NCBI GenBank assembly: GCA_021736745.1
Contig: JAIPFG010000234.1
Span: 1 to 5,292 of the forward strand
Length of the DNA: 5,292 nucleotides
DNA from: Pseudomonadales bacterium
GTDB taxonomy: Bacteria; Pseudomonadota; Gammaproteobacteria; Pseudomonadales; IMCC2047
Direction: 5' to 3'
Positions within the stretch are counted from its first letter, which is position 1, and each line of letters begins with the position of its first letter. The notes beneath the pieces were generated by a model. That model was given only the letters and a program-made list of their open reading frames with translations. It was not told the DNA's origin and made no database searches. This document shows positions 1 through 5,292 of this stretch, piece by piece. Made by a program: the position numbers and the translations under genes.

Positions 1-309
1 GTTTTCTACCGACTGGTTGAGATAACGCTCCAGGAATAGGGGGTGGTATTGTGCGGAGCGAAGCCCCGCTACCGATGATAATTGATGATGGCAGCTCAAG
101 CTTAACAGGTTAGGCATAAACTCCGTGATGGTGGCACCATAGGCATCAGCAAATTTCTTGGCAACATAGCCTTCCACTGTCTGACGGCTGACTGAGTGAG
201 CACGATGAAGCTCCACCTTTGGACAAGGTTGCAATAATCGATGAATAGAGTGGTGGAACCTAGCATCACGTTTTGTAAGTACAAATTGATTCTGAACAAT
301 AGCATTCAT
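1..309 (-). CDS. Thermostable hemolysin family protein (N-terminal part, 3' end beyond left edge)
   Basis: The ATG at 309-307 opens a frame that stays open for 103 codons to the left edge, so the stop is outside the window. An AGGT seven bases upstream (320-317) serves as ribosome binding site. The translation has the pattern of the thermostable hemolysin (delta-VPH-like) family: VELHRAHS at residues 32-39, a YGATITEFMPNLLSL segment at 57-71, SVAGLRSA at 79-86 and PLFLERYLNQSVE at 90-102. No signal peptide or membrane segment is present, so the product should be cytoplasmic. Members are usually around 200 residues, so roughly half is seen. The family name comes from a Vibrio haemolysin, but the fold is thought to resemble GNAT/LuxI-type acyltransferases, so lytic activity should not be assumed. 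It is separated from the upstream deacetylase gene by 283 bases and probably has its own promoter. Family assignment is from remembered motifs, not from a search. Confidence 0.8.
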   Translation of the reverse strand, partial: MNAIVQNQFVLTKRDARFHHSIHRLLQPCPKVELHRAHSVSRQTVEGYVAKKFADAYGATITEFMPNLLSLSCHHQLSSVAGLRSAQYHPLFLERYLNQSVEN

Positions 310-387
310 TTTCGCTACCTGAGAACTATCCGATTTTGTTATTAGATAGACTAGCGGAGTTAGCTTAAGGAAAGCTTAATGCGCCAA

Positions 388-417
388 TTGAAGTCTAATG
401 ACTGTCATTTAAGTCAA
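388..417. promoter_or_regulatory. Imperfect inverted repeat, possible operator
   Basis: The two arms, 388-402 and 404-417, are near mirror complements about T403. The inner 6+6 bases (AATGAC / GTCATT) match perfectly, the outer TTGA / TCAA also match, and the segment between is imperfect with one base length difference. It lies 79-108 bases before the hemolysin-family start codon. Dyads of this size are typical binding sites for dimeric regulators. The regulator is not identifiable, and a sequence this AT-rich can form such a dyad by chance. Confidence 0.3.
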
Positions 418-547
418 TTAGCTAGTTGAAGTTTGCTTGCCGGAAGAACTTCCCTTTAATCTTCCATGTCAGTCAAATTGGCTTGACGAATGGAGAAGTG
501 TTTTATTCCACCTTCATTTGAAAATGAGGGCTGATCAAGATGCTGAA

Positions 548-586
548 CGCCTTCTATACAAAAGGGAATGGCGTACTTCTTCCTTT
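548..586 (-). terminator. Weak candidate terminator after the deacetylase gene
   Basis: Just downstream of the TAG at 595-593, the minus-strand RNA can pair AAAGGAA (586-580) with TTCCCTTTT (568-560) with one bulge, ending in a T-rich arm. An alternative fold pairs CGCC and TTC (573-566 region) with GAAGGCG (554-548). Neither gives the GC-rich stem plus long T-tract of a textbook intrinsic terminator. It is listed because it is the only structure placed where the three-gene envelope unit should end. Confidence 0.2.
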
Positions 587-592
587 ATTTTG

Positions 593-1690
593 CTACTCCT
601 CATACCACCGGCCATCCGCTTTTTTCATCAGCCATTGATAAGAATACCAATAATACACCCCCTTCTCTCCCTTCGCTGGAGCGGTACAATTAATTTTATT
701 ACGTCCGGCGGAACCCACTTTGGCCAAATTAAGTGTAATACGCAGCGATAAATCATCATTGCTTTTTAAAGGCACCACTTCCCCAGATGCGCTGTAGCAA
801 GCCAACTGCTTTATGTCATAGCTACCCTCTGCCAGGGTTAGCTGTAGTTGATTAATGCGATCATCCATCGTACCAGGTTTATCCACAATAACTGAACGTA
901 CCGGTAAAGGGAGGGCATTGACACTGGTCGCAAAACGCTTCATATCAGAATAACCCGTGGCCATTGGAAAGCGCGGGACAGCCAACAGGTCGGAGTCCAC
1001 TCCGATCGCACCCGACTGCTGGGCAATACCAAGGTAGCCCAGCGTTCCGACAATATTTTTAAGGTCCGGAGAATATTCGCCGTAGGGATAGGCGAATAGG
1101 TTGGTGGTTATTCCTATTTCCTTCTCTAAACGAGCACTGGCGCGATGGATATCCGCCATTACTCTTTGTTGCCATTGCTCGGTGGATTCATTGACCTGTC
1201 GGCGTACCAAATGCGCATGGCTATGGCTATGGTTTCCTATCTCAACACCCGCGGCAGCCAGCTCGCGGATTTGGTCCCAATTCAAGTAGTTTTTATAGCC
1301 ATTATCAATTGCTTCGGTACTAACAAACAGTGTAAATGGCCAACCCCGTTGTTGAAACCGGGGAAATGCTTCGGTATAAACCGAAAGATAGGCATCGTCA
1401 AAACTGATCACTACTGTCTTTTCCGGTATTGCCTCTGTCTTGGACAAGGCTTTCATCACGCGTCCTAAGGGCCACACCGTAAAACCCTGTTGCGCCAGAT
1501 ATTCAAGGTGTCGCTCCAAAACGACTGGAGTGACGCTGGTGGATGCCGGGGTTTGCTCGCTGACATGATGATACAACAGCACTACCGCATGATGATCAAC
1601 AGCAAGCGCAGACGTCGCCAATAAGAGCAATGACAAAGACTGCAACAATGTCCGACCAAGCCACCGGTAAAATCTAAAGAACTTTTTCAT
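593..1690 (-). CDS. Exported polysaccharide deacetylase (carbohydrate esterase 4 type)
   Basis: The 365-residue product should remove N-acetyl groups from a GlcNAc/MurNAc-containing glycan outside the inner membrane. Residues 1-30 form a signal peptide: basic MKKFFRFYR, a leucine-rich core, and ATSALA before the likely cleavage at A30/V31. The NodB-homology catalytic signatures are all present: YHHVS at 40-44, SFDDAY at 96-101 (D98 as likely base, D99 as metal ligand), NHSHSH at 153-158 (H154 and H158 as metal ligands) and FAYPYGEY at 199-206. VPRFPM at 238-243 closes the domain. The Y-H-H-V start and spacing resemble PgaB/IcaB-like deacetylases. Residues from about 270 to 365 form an extra region I do not recognise, with C298 and C335 that might form a disulfide. 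The start overlaps the end of the upstream glucosaminidase gene by 17 bases and has only a poor ribosome binding site, which points to translational coupling. The substrate, peptidoglycan or exopolysaccharide, cannot be decided from sequence. Confidence 0.9.
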   Translation of the reverse strand: MKKFFRFYRWLGRTLLQSLSLLLLATSALAVDHHAVVLLYHHVSEQTPASTSVTPVVLERHLEYLAQQGFTVWPLGRVMKALSKTEAIPEKTVVISFDDAYLSVYTEAFPRFQQRGWPFTLFVSTEAIDNGYKNYLNWDQIRELAAAGVEIGNHSHSHAHLVRRQVNESTEQWQQRVMADIHRASARLEKEIGITTNLFAYPYGEYSPDLKNIVGTLGYLGIAQQSGAIGVDSDLLAVPRFPMATGYSDMKRFATSVNALPLPVRSVIVDKPGTMDDRINQLQLTLAEGSYDIKQLACYSASGEVVPLKSNDDLSLRITLNLAKVGSAGRNKINCTAPAKGEKGVYYWYSYQWLMKKADGRWYEE

Positions 1691-2489
1691 CCGTTACCAT
1701 CGCGGCCTGTTGTTGCGCCTGATACCTACGCAGCATCTTCTTTACTTCCTCCACATAGGCTTGTCGACGTTCGGAATAAAACAGTAACCCGTCAGCTAAG
1801 GAGAGGCCGTCCGGTTCCTTTCCGGATTCACGCAATTGCTGGCGGATCATTCTTAAAGGTCGGTATCTTTCATCCGTGTTAAGATTCTTTAAATAGCTAG
1901 CCACCGAATCGCTTACCGTATTGAAAGTCTGCACTTCATGCTGGGCTCCGGGTAGCCTGTTTTTCGGTACGATACCGCAACCCGGATCGTAGCACCACTG
2001 CCCGAATAATCCGTTACCATGCATCGCAAATCGTGACCTTCCCCAGCCGGATTCCTTCGCTGCCTGTATCAGCGCAAGTGAAGTCGGTATCATATCAACT
2101 CGTCTTTTTAACGTCGTAATAGAATCGCTAATGGCTTCCGTATTCCAGTTTACATCGTACTCCTCAGCTAATTGTTTTAACCAGAGTTCATCCCACCAGG
2201 ATATTTTACCCTTGGCATTGAGTTGATCAGCTATGCTGAATAATTGCTTTCGATTCTCAAGAATTTTGTTATTGTGAAACTCCACAATAGGCCGGAGATA
2301 GGTAAAAAAAGCCGTTTTTCGTTCCATCACAGTAGGATAATCCGCCATATCGGGTAGCGGTTGAAAATCCGTACGGAATCCACCCAAAAGATAGATCAAC
2401 AGCACCAGAAGTAAAACCACCACTACCGTCATTTGTAAGTGTTGCTTAAGCTTGGCAGCAAAACTCCTCCAAACTGATGTCAACTTCAT
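1674..2489 (-). CDS. Bax-like membrane-anchored N-acetylglucosaminidase
   Basis: This 271-residue protein belongs to the glucosaminidase (GH73-like) group that includes E. coli Bax (of nearly the same length). It is expected to hydrolyse bonds between GlcNAc and MurNAc in peptidoglycan. Residues 20-37 form one strongly hydrophobic segment after a basic N-terminus (K13, K15), which fits a signal anchor with the enzyme in the periplasm. The Bax-type region follows: RKTAFFTYLRPIV at 57-69, RVDMIPTSLALIQAAKESGWG at about 130-150 with E146 as the probable catalytic acid, GNGLFGQWC at 158-166, and a second cysteine at C171 (CYDPGCG), as in the WC...CG pair of the family. VASYLKNLNT at 196-205 is also a family signature. 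The ATG overlaps the TGA of the upstream transglycosylase gene as ATGA, and the ribosome binding site is weak, so expression is probably coupled to that gene. The 3' end overlaps the deacetylase start. Confidence 0.88.
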   Translation of the reverse strand: MKLTSVWRSFAAKLKQHLQMTVVVVLLLVLLIYLLGGFRTDFQPLPDMADYPTVMERKTAFFTYLRPIVEFHNNKILENRKQLFSIADQLNAKGKISWWDELWLKQLAEEYDVNWNTEAISDSITTLKRRVDMIPTSLALIQAAKESGWGRSRFAMHGNGLFGQWCYDPGCGIVPKNRLPGAQHEVQTFNTVSDSVASYLKNLNTDERYRPLRMIRQQLRESGKEPDGLSLADGLLFYSERRQAYVEEVKKMLRRYQAQQQAAMVTDEKVL

Positions 2490-3694
2490 TGAGACTGTCC
2501 GTGTAAACCCAAGGCTGAAAGCGTCGACAGATCGGGGAAGCCGTCGGCGACCAAGCCCTGACGGGTCTGATAATCACGCAGAGCAGCCCGTGTTGCAGGG
2601 CCAATAATCCCGTCCGCTTCTCCCACCGCATACCCCTGCTCGTTAAGTGATGACTGTAGCTGCGCAATCAGACTACGGTTCAATACCGGCGTTGGCTTAA
2701 ACACTGATTCCGCCATACCTTGTCCGCCAGCAATTCTGTCCGCTAAACGCCCTACTGCAATGGCGTAGGACTGGGAACGGTTCCAGCGCAAGATCACATT
2801 AAAATTCGGATATACCGCAAAAGCCGGTCCGGTATGCCCCGCCGGTAACACAATCGACGTTTTCAATGGCAAGGCTGGCAGACCAGTGCCGTCAGCGCGT
2901 AATAGTCCAAGTTTACGCCAGTAGGTTAGTGGCTGTTGATTGCCGAGTTCTGCTTCACTATAAGGAAAATTTTCAGGTAGCAACACTTGTCGCCCCCAGC
3001 GTTCACCCGTTTTCCAGCCGCTTTTACTCAAATAGTTGGCTGCCGAAGCAAGGGCATCCCTCGTGCTTTGCCACAGGTCGACAATCCCATCGCCATCACC
3101 ATCAACGGCATACTGGCGATAAGTCGTCGGCATAAACTGGACATGTCCCATGGCTCCCGCCCAGGAGCCGCGCATATTCTGCACTGACAATTTCTCACGC
3201 ACCAGCAGTTGCAGCGCCGTCAGTAATTCCTCAGTAAAAAACTGGCTACGCCGTTCGTCGCAGGCCAGAGTTGCCAATGAATCGAGCGTGGGCATTTTCC
3301 CCAAATAACCACCAAAATTCGTTTCCAGCCCCCAAAAAGCAACCAGATATTGCCCAGGAATCCCATATTGCCGGGTCAGTGTGGCTAAAAAATCACGATG
3401 CTCCGCAAACAACTGACGGCCCCGCTCCACCCGCTGCTCCGTGACCCGCGCCTTAAAGTATTGTTCAAATGTCTGAATAAATTCCGGTTGTTTGCGGTCA
3501 AGTTCAATAACGCGGGTCTGCTGTTCGAGTGCTGGCACCACTTCCTGAACAACCCATTCAGGCAAGTTCTGTTGTCGAGCAAGAACCTGAATTCGCCCCA
3601 GGCATTCGCTAAAACCGGGCTGATCGGCAAGCGCAACTCCAGTAACAGACAAACAGGCTAGCATTATCGAGGGGAGTAGTCGCATCATACACAT
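2486..3694 (-). CDS. MltB-family lytic murein transglycosylase with peptidoglycan-binding domain
   Basis: The enzyme cleaves the MurNAc-GlcNAc bond of peptidoglycan with formation of 1,6-anhydroMurNAc. From the chosen ATG it has 402 residues. Residues 4-23 form a signal peptide ending VALA before DQPGF; a nearby MLAC could instead be a weak lipobox. The catalytic domain spans about 26-330: FWGLETNFG at 120-128 carries the catalytic glutamate (E124), GSWAGAMGHVQFMPTTY at 176-192 and DGDGDGIVDLW at 198-208 (an EF-hand-like Asp cluster) are hallmarks of the MltB group. A peptidoglycan-binding type 1 domain fills about 341-395 (LQSSLNEQGY, ADGIIGPATRAAL, YQTRQGL). The frame is open further upstream to a TTG at 3760, but that start has no ribosome binding site and would put 22 residues before the signal peptide, and a promoter-like pair lies inside that stretch. 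The gene overlaps the next one by four bases and is the first of a three-gene unit. Confidence 0.9.
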   Translation of the reverse strand: MCMMRLLPSIMLACLSVTGVALADQPGFSECLGRIQVLARQQNLPEWVVQEVVPALEQQTRVIELDRKQPEFIQTFEQYFKARVTEQRVERGRQLFAEHRDFLATLTRQYGIPGQYLVAFWGLETNFGGYLGKMPTLDSLATLACDERRSQFFTEELLTALQLLVREKLSVQNMRGSWAGAMGHVQFMPTTYRQYAVDGDGDGIVDLWQSTRDALASAANYLSKSGWKTGERWGRQVLLPENFPYSEAELGNQQPLTYWRKLGLLRADGTGLPALPLKTSIVLPAGHTGPAFAVYPNFNVILRWNRSQSYAIAVGRLADRIAGGQGMAESVFKPTPVLNRSLIAQLQSSLNEQGYAVGEADGIIGPATRAALRDYQTRQGLVADGFPDLSTLSALGLHGQSQ

Positions 3695-3712
3695 GACCGG
3701 GTGATCCAGAGG

Positions 3713-3741
3713 AATAAAATAAAGCACCACTATCTTGCCAA
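3713..3741 (-). promoter_or_regulatory. Candidate sigma-70 promoter of the envelope operon
   Basis: On the minus strand TTGGCA (3741-3736) is one base from the -35 consensus. After a 17-base spacer comes TTTATT (3718-3713), a 4-of-6 match to the -10 consensus. Transcription would begin near 3704-3708, leaving a leader of roughly a dozen bases before the ATG at 3694. This supports the ATG over the more distant TTG as start. The -10 is poor, so the call is tentative. Confidence 0.35.
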
Positions 3742-3806
3742 GCATTCTTGACTGCTGCAACAGGATTATTTTGGTGTGGCTAGTTGTGCAAAGCGGACCC
3801 GAAGAT

Positions 3807-3839
3807 AAAAATTTTTAAGCTAGGCTCATTTCCTGGCTT
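3807..3839 (-). terminator. Candidate terminator of the formate dehydrogenase operon
   Basis: In minus-strand RNA an 8-base stem AAGCCAGG (3839-3832) pairs with CCTAGCTT (3824-3817) around a 7-base loop with one A-C mismatch, followed by AAAAATTTTT (3816-3807). On the plus strand the mismatch becomes a G-U wobble, so the stem is complete there, but no T-tract follows. It lies 50-82 bases after the fdsD stop and before the promoter of the next operon, the expected place for a terminator. The five A bases between stem and T-tract make it atypical. Confidence 0.4.
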
Positions 3840-3888
3840 TACTTGTACTAAGAAGGGAGTGTACTGGAGATATTGCGCTCTCCGCTCG

Positions 3889-4116
3889 TTAAATAGGAGC
3901 GACCAACTGAGCAACTGCCCGATAAGCCACAGGCGACAAGCCTTCGCCTTGCTGATTCAAATAATCTGCCATCTCTCTTTTCATCAGAGGAGACCAGCAT
4001 TTTCGCATATGTTCACAGGCTTGTCGGGCGACCTCTTCATCATCGCCGGTAGCAGACAGATTCAAGACAATCTGGTTTGCCATTTTGACCAAGTGGTTAA
4101 TTTGTTGTCCGGTCAT
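3889..4116 (-). CDS. fdsD: NAD-dependent formate dehydrogenase delta subunit
   Basis: This small cytoplasmic protein matches the FdsD family, which accompanies soluble molybdenum formate dehydrogenases and is thought to help assembly or stability of the complex; it carries no cofactor motif. From the ATG at 4116 it has 75 residues. The core LVKMANQIVLNL at 9-20, a middle helix with EHMRKCWSPLMKREM (34-48) and the tail GLSPVAYRAVAQL (58-70) fit the family pattern. The start is ambiguous: the frame opens at GTG 4146 and ATG 4143 directly after a stop, with further ATGs at 4125 and 4116. An AGGAG at 4132-4128 is too close to the 4125 ATG and 11 bases before the 4116 ATG. I prefer 4116 because the family core begins soon after it; the longest version would have 85 residues. 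It follows the alpha-subunit gene on the same strand and is probably the last gene of its operon. Confidence 0.85.
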   Translation of the reverse strand: MTGQQINHLVKMANQIVLNLSATGDDEEVARQACEHMRKCWSPLMKREMADYLNQQGEGLSPVAYRAVAQLVAPI

Positions 4117-4227
4117 TGCTACCATTTCTCCTATCCAACGCATCACTCATCGTAAGACGACAGATCCAATCCATTATTTGCTTACCAACAAGCATTCACC
4201 TCTCAATCAGGCAAAGAGGCATAGGCG
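4117..4227 (-). other. Gap between fdsA and fdsD without the usual fdhD/fdsC gene
   Basis: Between the alpha-subunit stop and the fdsD start there is no gene; the gap is 81 bases to the earliest possible fdsD start and 111 to the preferred one. A 33-codon frame begins at 4195 and runs into fdsD, but it shows no family resemblance. In several well-known operons (order G, B, A, C, D) the fdsC/fdhD gene for the sulfurtransferase occupies this place. Here that gene must be elsewhere or upstream. Confidence 0.6.
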
Positions 4228-5292
4228 CTAGTCGTTCTCAGTTGCAGGAAGCAATTGTCGCTGCTGGCGATCAAAACGCTTTTGCCTTGCCTGCCAAGAC
4301 GAGGCTGTCGGTGTAGTTACTTTGCTGACCTGCACCGCAGTAACCTTGTATTCAGGACAGTTGGTCGCCCAGTCGGAATTATCCGTTGTCACCACATTGG
4401 CGCCAGACACCGGATGGTGGAAAGTGGTATACACCACACCCGGCGTCATACGCGGGCTGATCCTGGCATGCAGCACCGTATCCCCGGAACGGCTTTGTAT
4501 ACCCACCCAGTCGCCCTCGGCGATGCCTCTTTCCTCGGCATCCTGGGGATGAATTTCCAGCACATCCTCCGGATGCCAGGCGCTATTCGAGGTGCGCCGG
4601 GTTTGTGCACCGACATTGTACTGCGAGATTATGCGGCCGGTAGTTAATAATAGAGGGAATTTAGCGCTGGCTATTTCTTCGCTGGCCACATATTCGGTTA
4701 ACGCAAAATATCCTTTGCCTCTCACAAAATGGTCCACGTGCATCGCGTGTGTTCCCTCGGGAGCCTCTTCATTGCATGGCCACTGGATACTCTCCATACG
4801 GTCGAGTTTATCGTAGCTGACGCCAGCAAAGGTCGGCGTCAGCCGTGCGATCTCATCCATGATGTCGGAAGGATGATCATAATGCATCGGGTAACCGAGG
4901 GCAGCGGCCAAATCCAAGGTAATCTGCCAATCCTCTTTGCCGCTGATCGCCGGGATGACTTTACGAACCGGTGATATCCGGCGCTCGGCGTTAGTGAAAG
5001 TACCATTCTTTTCTAAAAAGCTCGATCCGGGCAGAAACACATGGGCATATTTAGCCGTTTCGTTAAGAAATAGGTCCTGCACAATCAAACATTCCAGGGA
5101 ATTCAAGGCCGCTTCGACATGCTGGACATCCGGGTCAGATTGGGCAATATCCTCTCCCTGACAGTAGAGGCCCTTAAACTGATTATCAATAGCGGCATCA
5201 AACATGTTTGGAATCCGTAGCCCCGGATCCGGATCCAGTGTCACCCGCCAATCGGCCTCGAAAAGCGCCCGGGTTTCCTGATTCGTTATATG
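4228..5292 (-). CDS. fdsA: NAD-dependent formate dehydrogenase alpha subunit (C-terminal part, 5' end beyond right edge)
   Basis: The frame is open from the right edge (first full codon 5292-5290) to TAG at 4230-4228, giving 354 C-terminal residues of a protein that in this family has about 950. The missing part would hold the N-terminal iron-sulfur domains and the molybdenum-ligating site. FdsA oxidises formate to CO2 at a bis-molybdopterin guanine dinucleotide centre and passes electrons to the FdsB/FdsG NADH-forming module in the cytoplasm. Visible signatures, numbered in this fragment, are LYCQGEDIAQSDPD (42-55), VFLPGSSFLEKNGTFTNAER (85-104), the cofactor-binding domain from FPLLLTTGRIISQYNVGAQT (212-231) onward, TTFHHPVSGANVVTT (289-303) and TNCPEYKVTAVQV (310-322). 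The last two are characteristic of soluble FdsA-type rather than membrane FdnG/FdoG enzymes. The first methionine-like position inside the window (GTG at 5244) is an internal valine, not a start. fdsD follows directly. Confidence 0.92.
   Translation of the reverse strand, partial: HITNQETRALFEADWRVTLDPDPGLRIPNMFDAAIDNQFKGLYCQGEDIAQSDPDVQHVEAALNSLECLIVQDLFLNETAKYAHVFLPGSSFLEKNGTFTNAERRISPVRKVIPAISGKEDWQITLDLAAALGYPMHYDHPSDIMDEIARLTPTFAGVSYDKLDRMESIQWPCNEEAPEGTHAMHVDHFVRGKGYFALTEYVASEEIASAKFPLLLTTGRIISQYNVGAQTRRTSNSAWHPEDVLEIHPQDAEERGIAEGDWVGIQSRSGDTVLHARISPRMTPGVVYTTFHHPVSGANVVTTDNSDWATNCPEYKVTAVQVSKVTTPTASSWQARQKRFDRQQRQLLPATEND

Larger units (their letters stand above)
310..592. other. Intergenic region upstream of the hemolysin-family gene, rich in small dyads
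   Basis: No convincing gene is seen on either strand. The stretch separates the deacetylase stop from the hemolysin-family start, both on the minus strand. It contains a direct repeat AGCTTAA at 362-368 and 373-379, a perfect odd palindrome AATGACTGTCATT at 397-409, a smaller dyad around TAGCTA at 415-428, GGAAG-AA-CTTCC at 442-453 and GTCAA-N6-TTGAC at 472-487. A minus-strand TTGACT at 417-412 could be a -35 element, but no good -10 lies at the right distance, so no promoter is called. The cluster suggests a regulated promoter region for the gene at the left edge; this is inference. Confidence 0.45.

Noticed and set aside
102..305. 67-codon minus-strand frame inside the hemolysin-family region
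   Set aside because: It is the shifted frame of the real gene; the frame from the ATG at 309 runs unbroken to the edge, has a good ribosome binding site and shows family motifs.
402..419. CTGTCAT followed by TTAAGTCAATT, resembling a PhoB box
   Set aside because: Only the first 7-base unit matches; the second is out of register by two bases and reads in the opposite direction to the gene.
511..530. Hairpin CCTTCATT-TGAA-AATGAGGG as a terminator
   Set aside because: The stem is short, has an A-C mismatch in minus-strand RNA and is not followed by a T-tract in either direction.
437..751. 104-codon plus-strand frame spanning the intergenic region and the deacetylase 3' end
   Set aside because: No recognisable family; the second half is antisense to a well-supported gene and no clear ribosome binding site precedes it.
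1214..1234. Short tandem repeat of ATGGCT on the plus strand
   Set aside because: It is simply the coding of the His-Ser-His-Ser-His metal-binding motif of the deacetylase.
3784..4155. 123-codon plus-strand frame opposite fdsD
   Set aside because: It is antisense to fdsD for most of its length, and its translation shows no domain or membrane pattern.
4097..4195. Minus-strand 32-residue frame with GAGAGG just before its ATG, overlapping fdsD
   Set aside because: The spacing to the purine-rich stretch is only three bases and the peptide looks like nothing known. It could at most be a leader that couples translation to fdsD.
5222..5235. Tandem CCGGAT units containing two GGATCC sites
   Set aside because: They encode the Asp-Pro-Asp-Pro stretch of the alpha subunit, and two units are too few to call a repeat element.

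Overview
The window looks like chromosomal DNA of a free-living, probably aquatic, gammaproteobacterium. This is inferred from the gene families (a soluble NAD-linked formate dehydrogenase of the FdsABG type, an MltB-like transglycosylase with a C-terminal peptidoglycan-binding domain, a Bax-like glucosaminidase and a thermostable-hemolysin family protein). The base composition is moderate and no single feature fixes the genus. All five or six real genes lie on the minus strand, so transcription runs from right to left. No mobile element, tRNA, rRNA or CRISPR array is visible.

Right part (about 3889 to 5292): the 3' end of a formate dehydrogenase operon. The C-terminal third of the molybdenum-containing alpha subunit (fdsA) runs off the right edge, followed after a short gap by the small delta subunit gene (fdsD). 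The fdhD/fdsC sulfurtransferase gene that often sits between these two is absent here. A candidate hairpin terminator lies in the gap before the next gene.

Centre (593 to about 3694): a tight three-gene unit for the cell envelope. It encodes, in order of transcription, an MltB-type lytic murein transglycosylase with a peptidoglycan-binding domain, a membrane-anchored Bax-like N-acetylglucosaminidase, and an exported polysaccharide deacetylase with an unrecognised C-terminal region. Adjacent genes overlap by 4 and 17 bases, so translation is probably coupled. Together they could bind, cleave and de-N-acetylate a GlcNAc-containing glycan outside the inner membrane. Peptidoglycan is the simplest substrate, but an exopolysaccharide cannot be excluded for the deacetylase.

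Left part (1 to 592): a 283-base intergenic stretch carrying several small dyads and an 11-base-spaced direct repeat, then the first 103 codons of a thermostable-hemolysin family gene that continues off the left edge. The translated sequence in the correct frame matches this family, although a competing frame contains a longer-looking uninterrupted ORF that is spurious.
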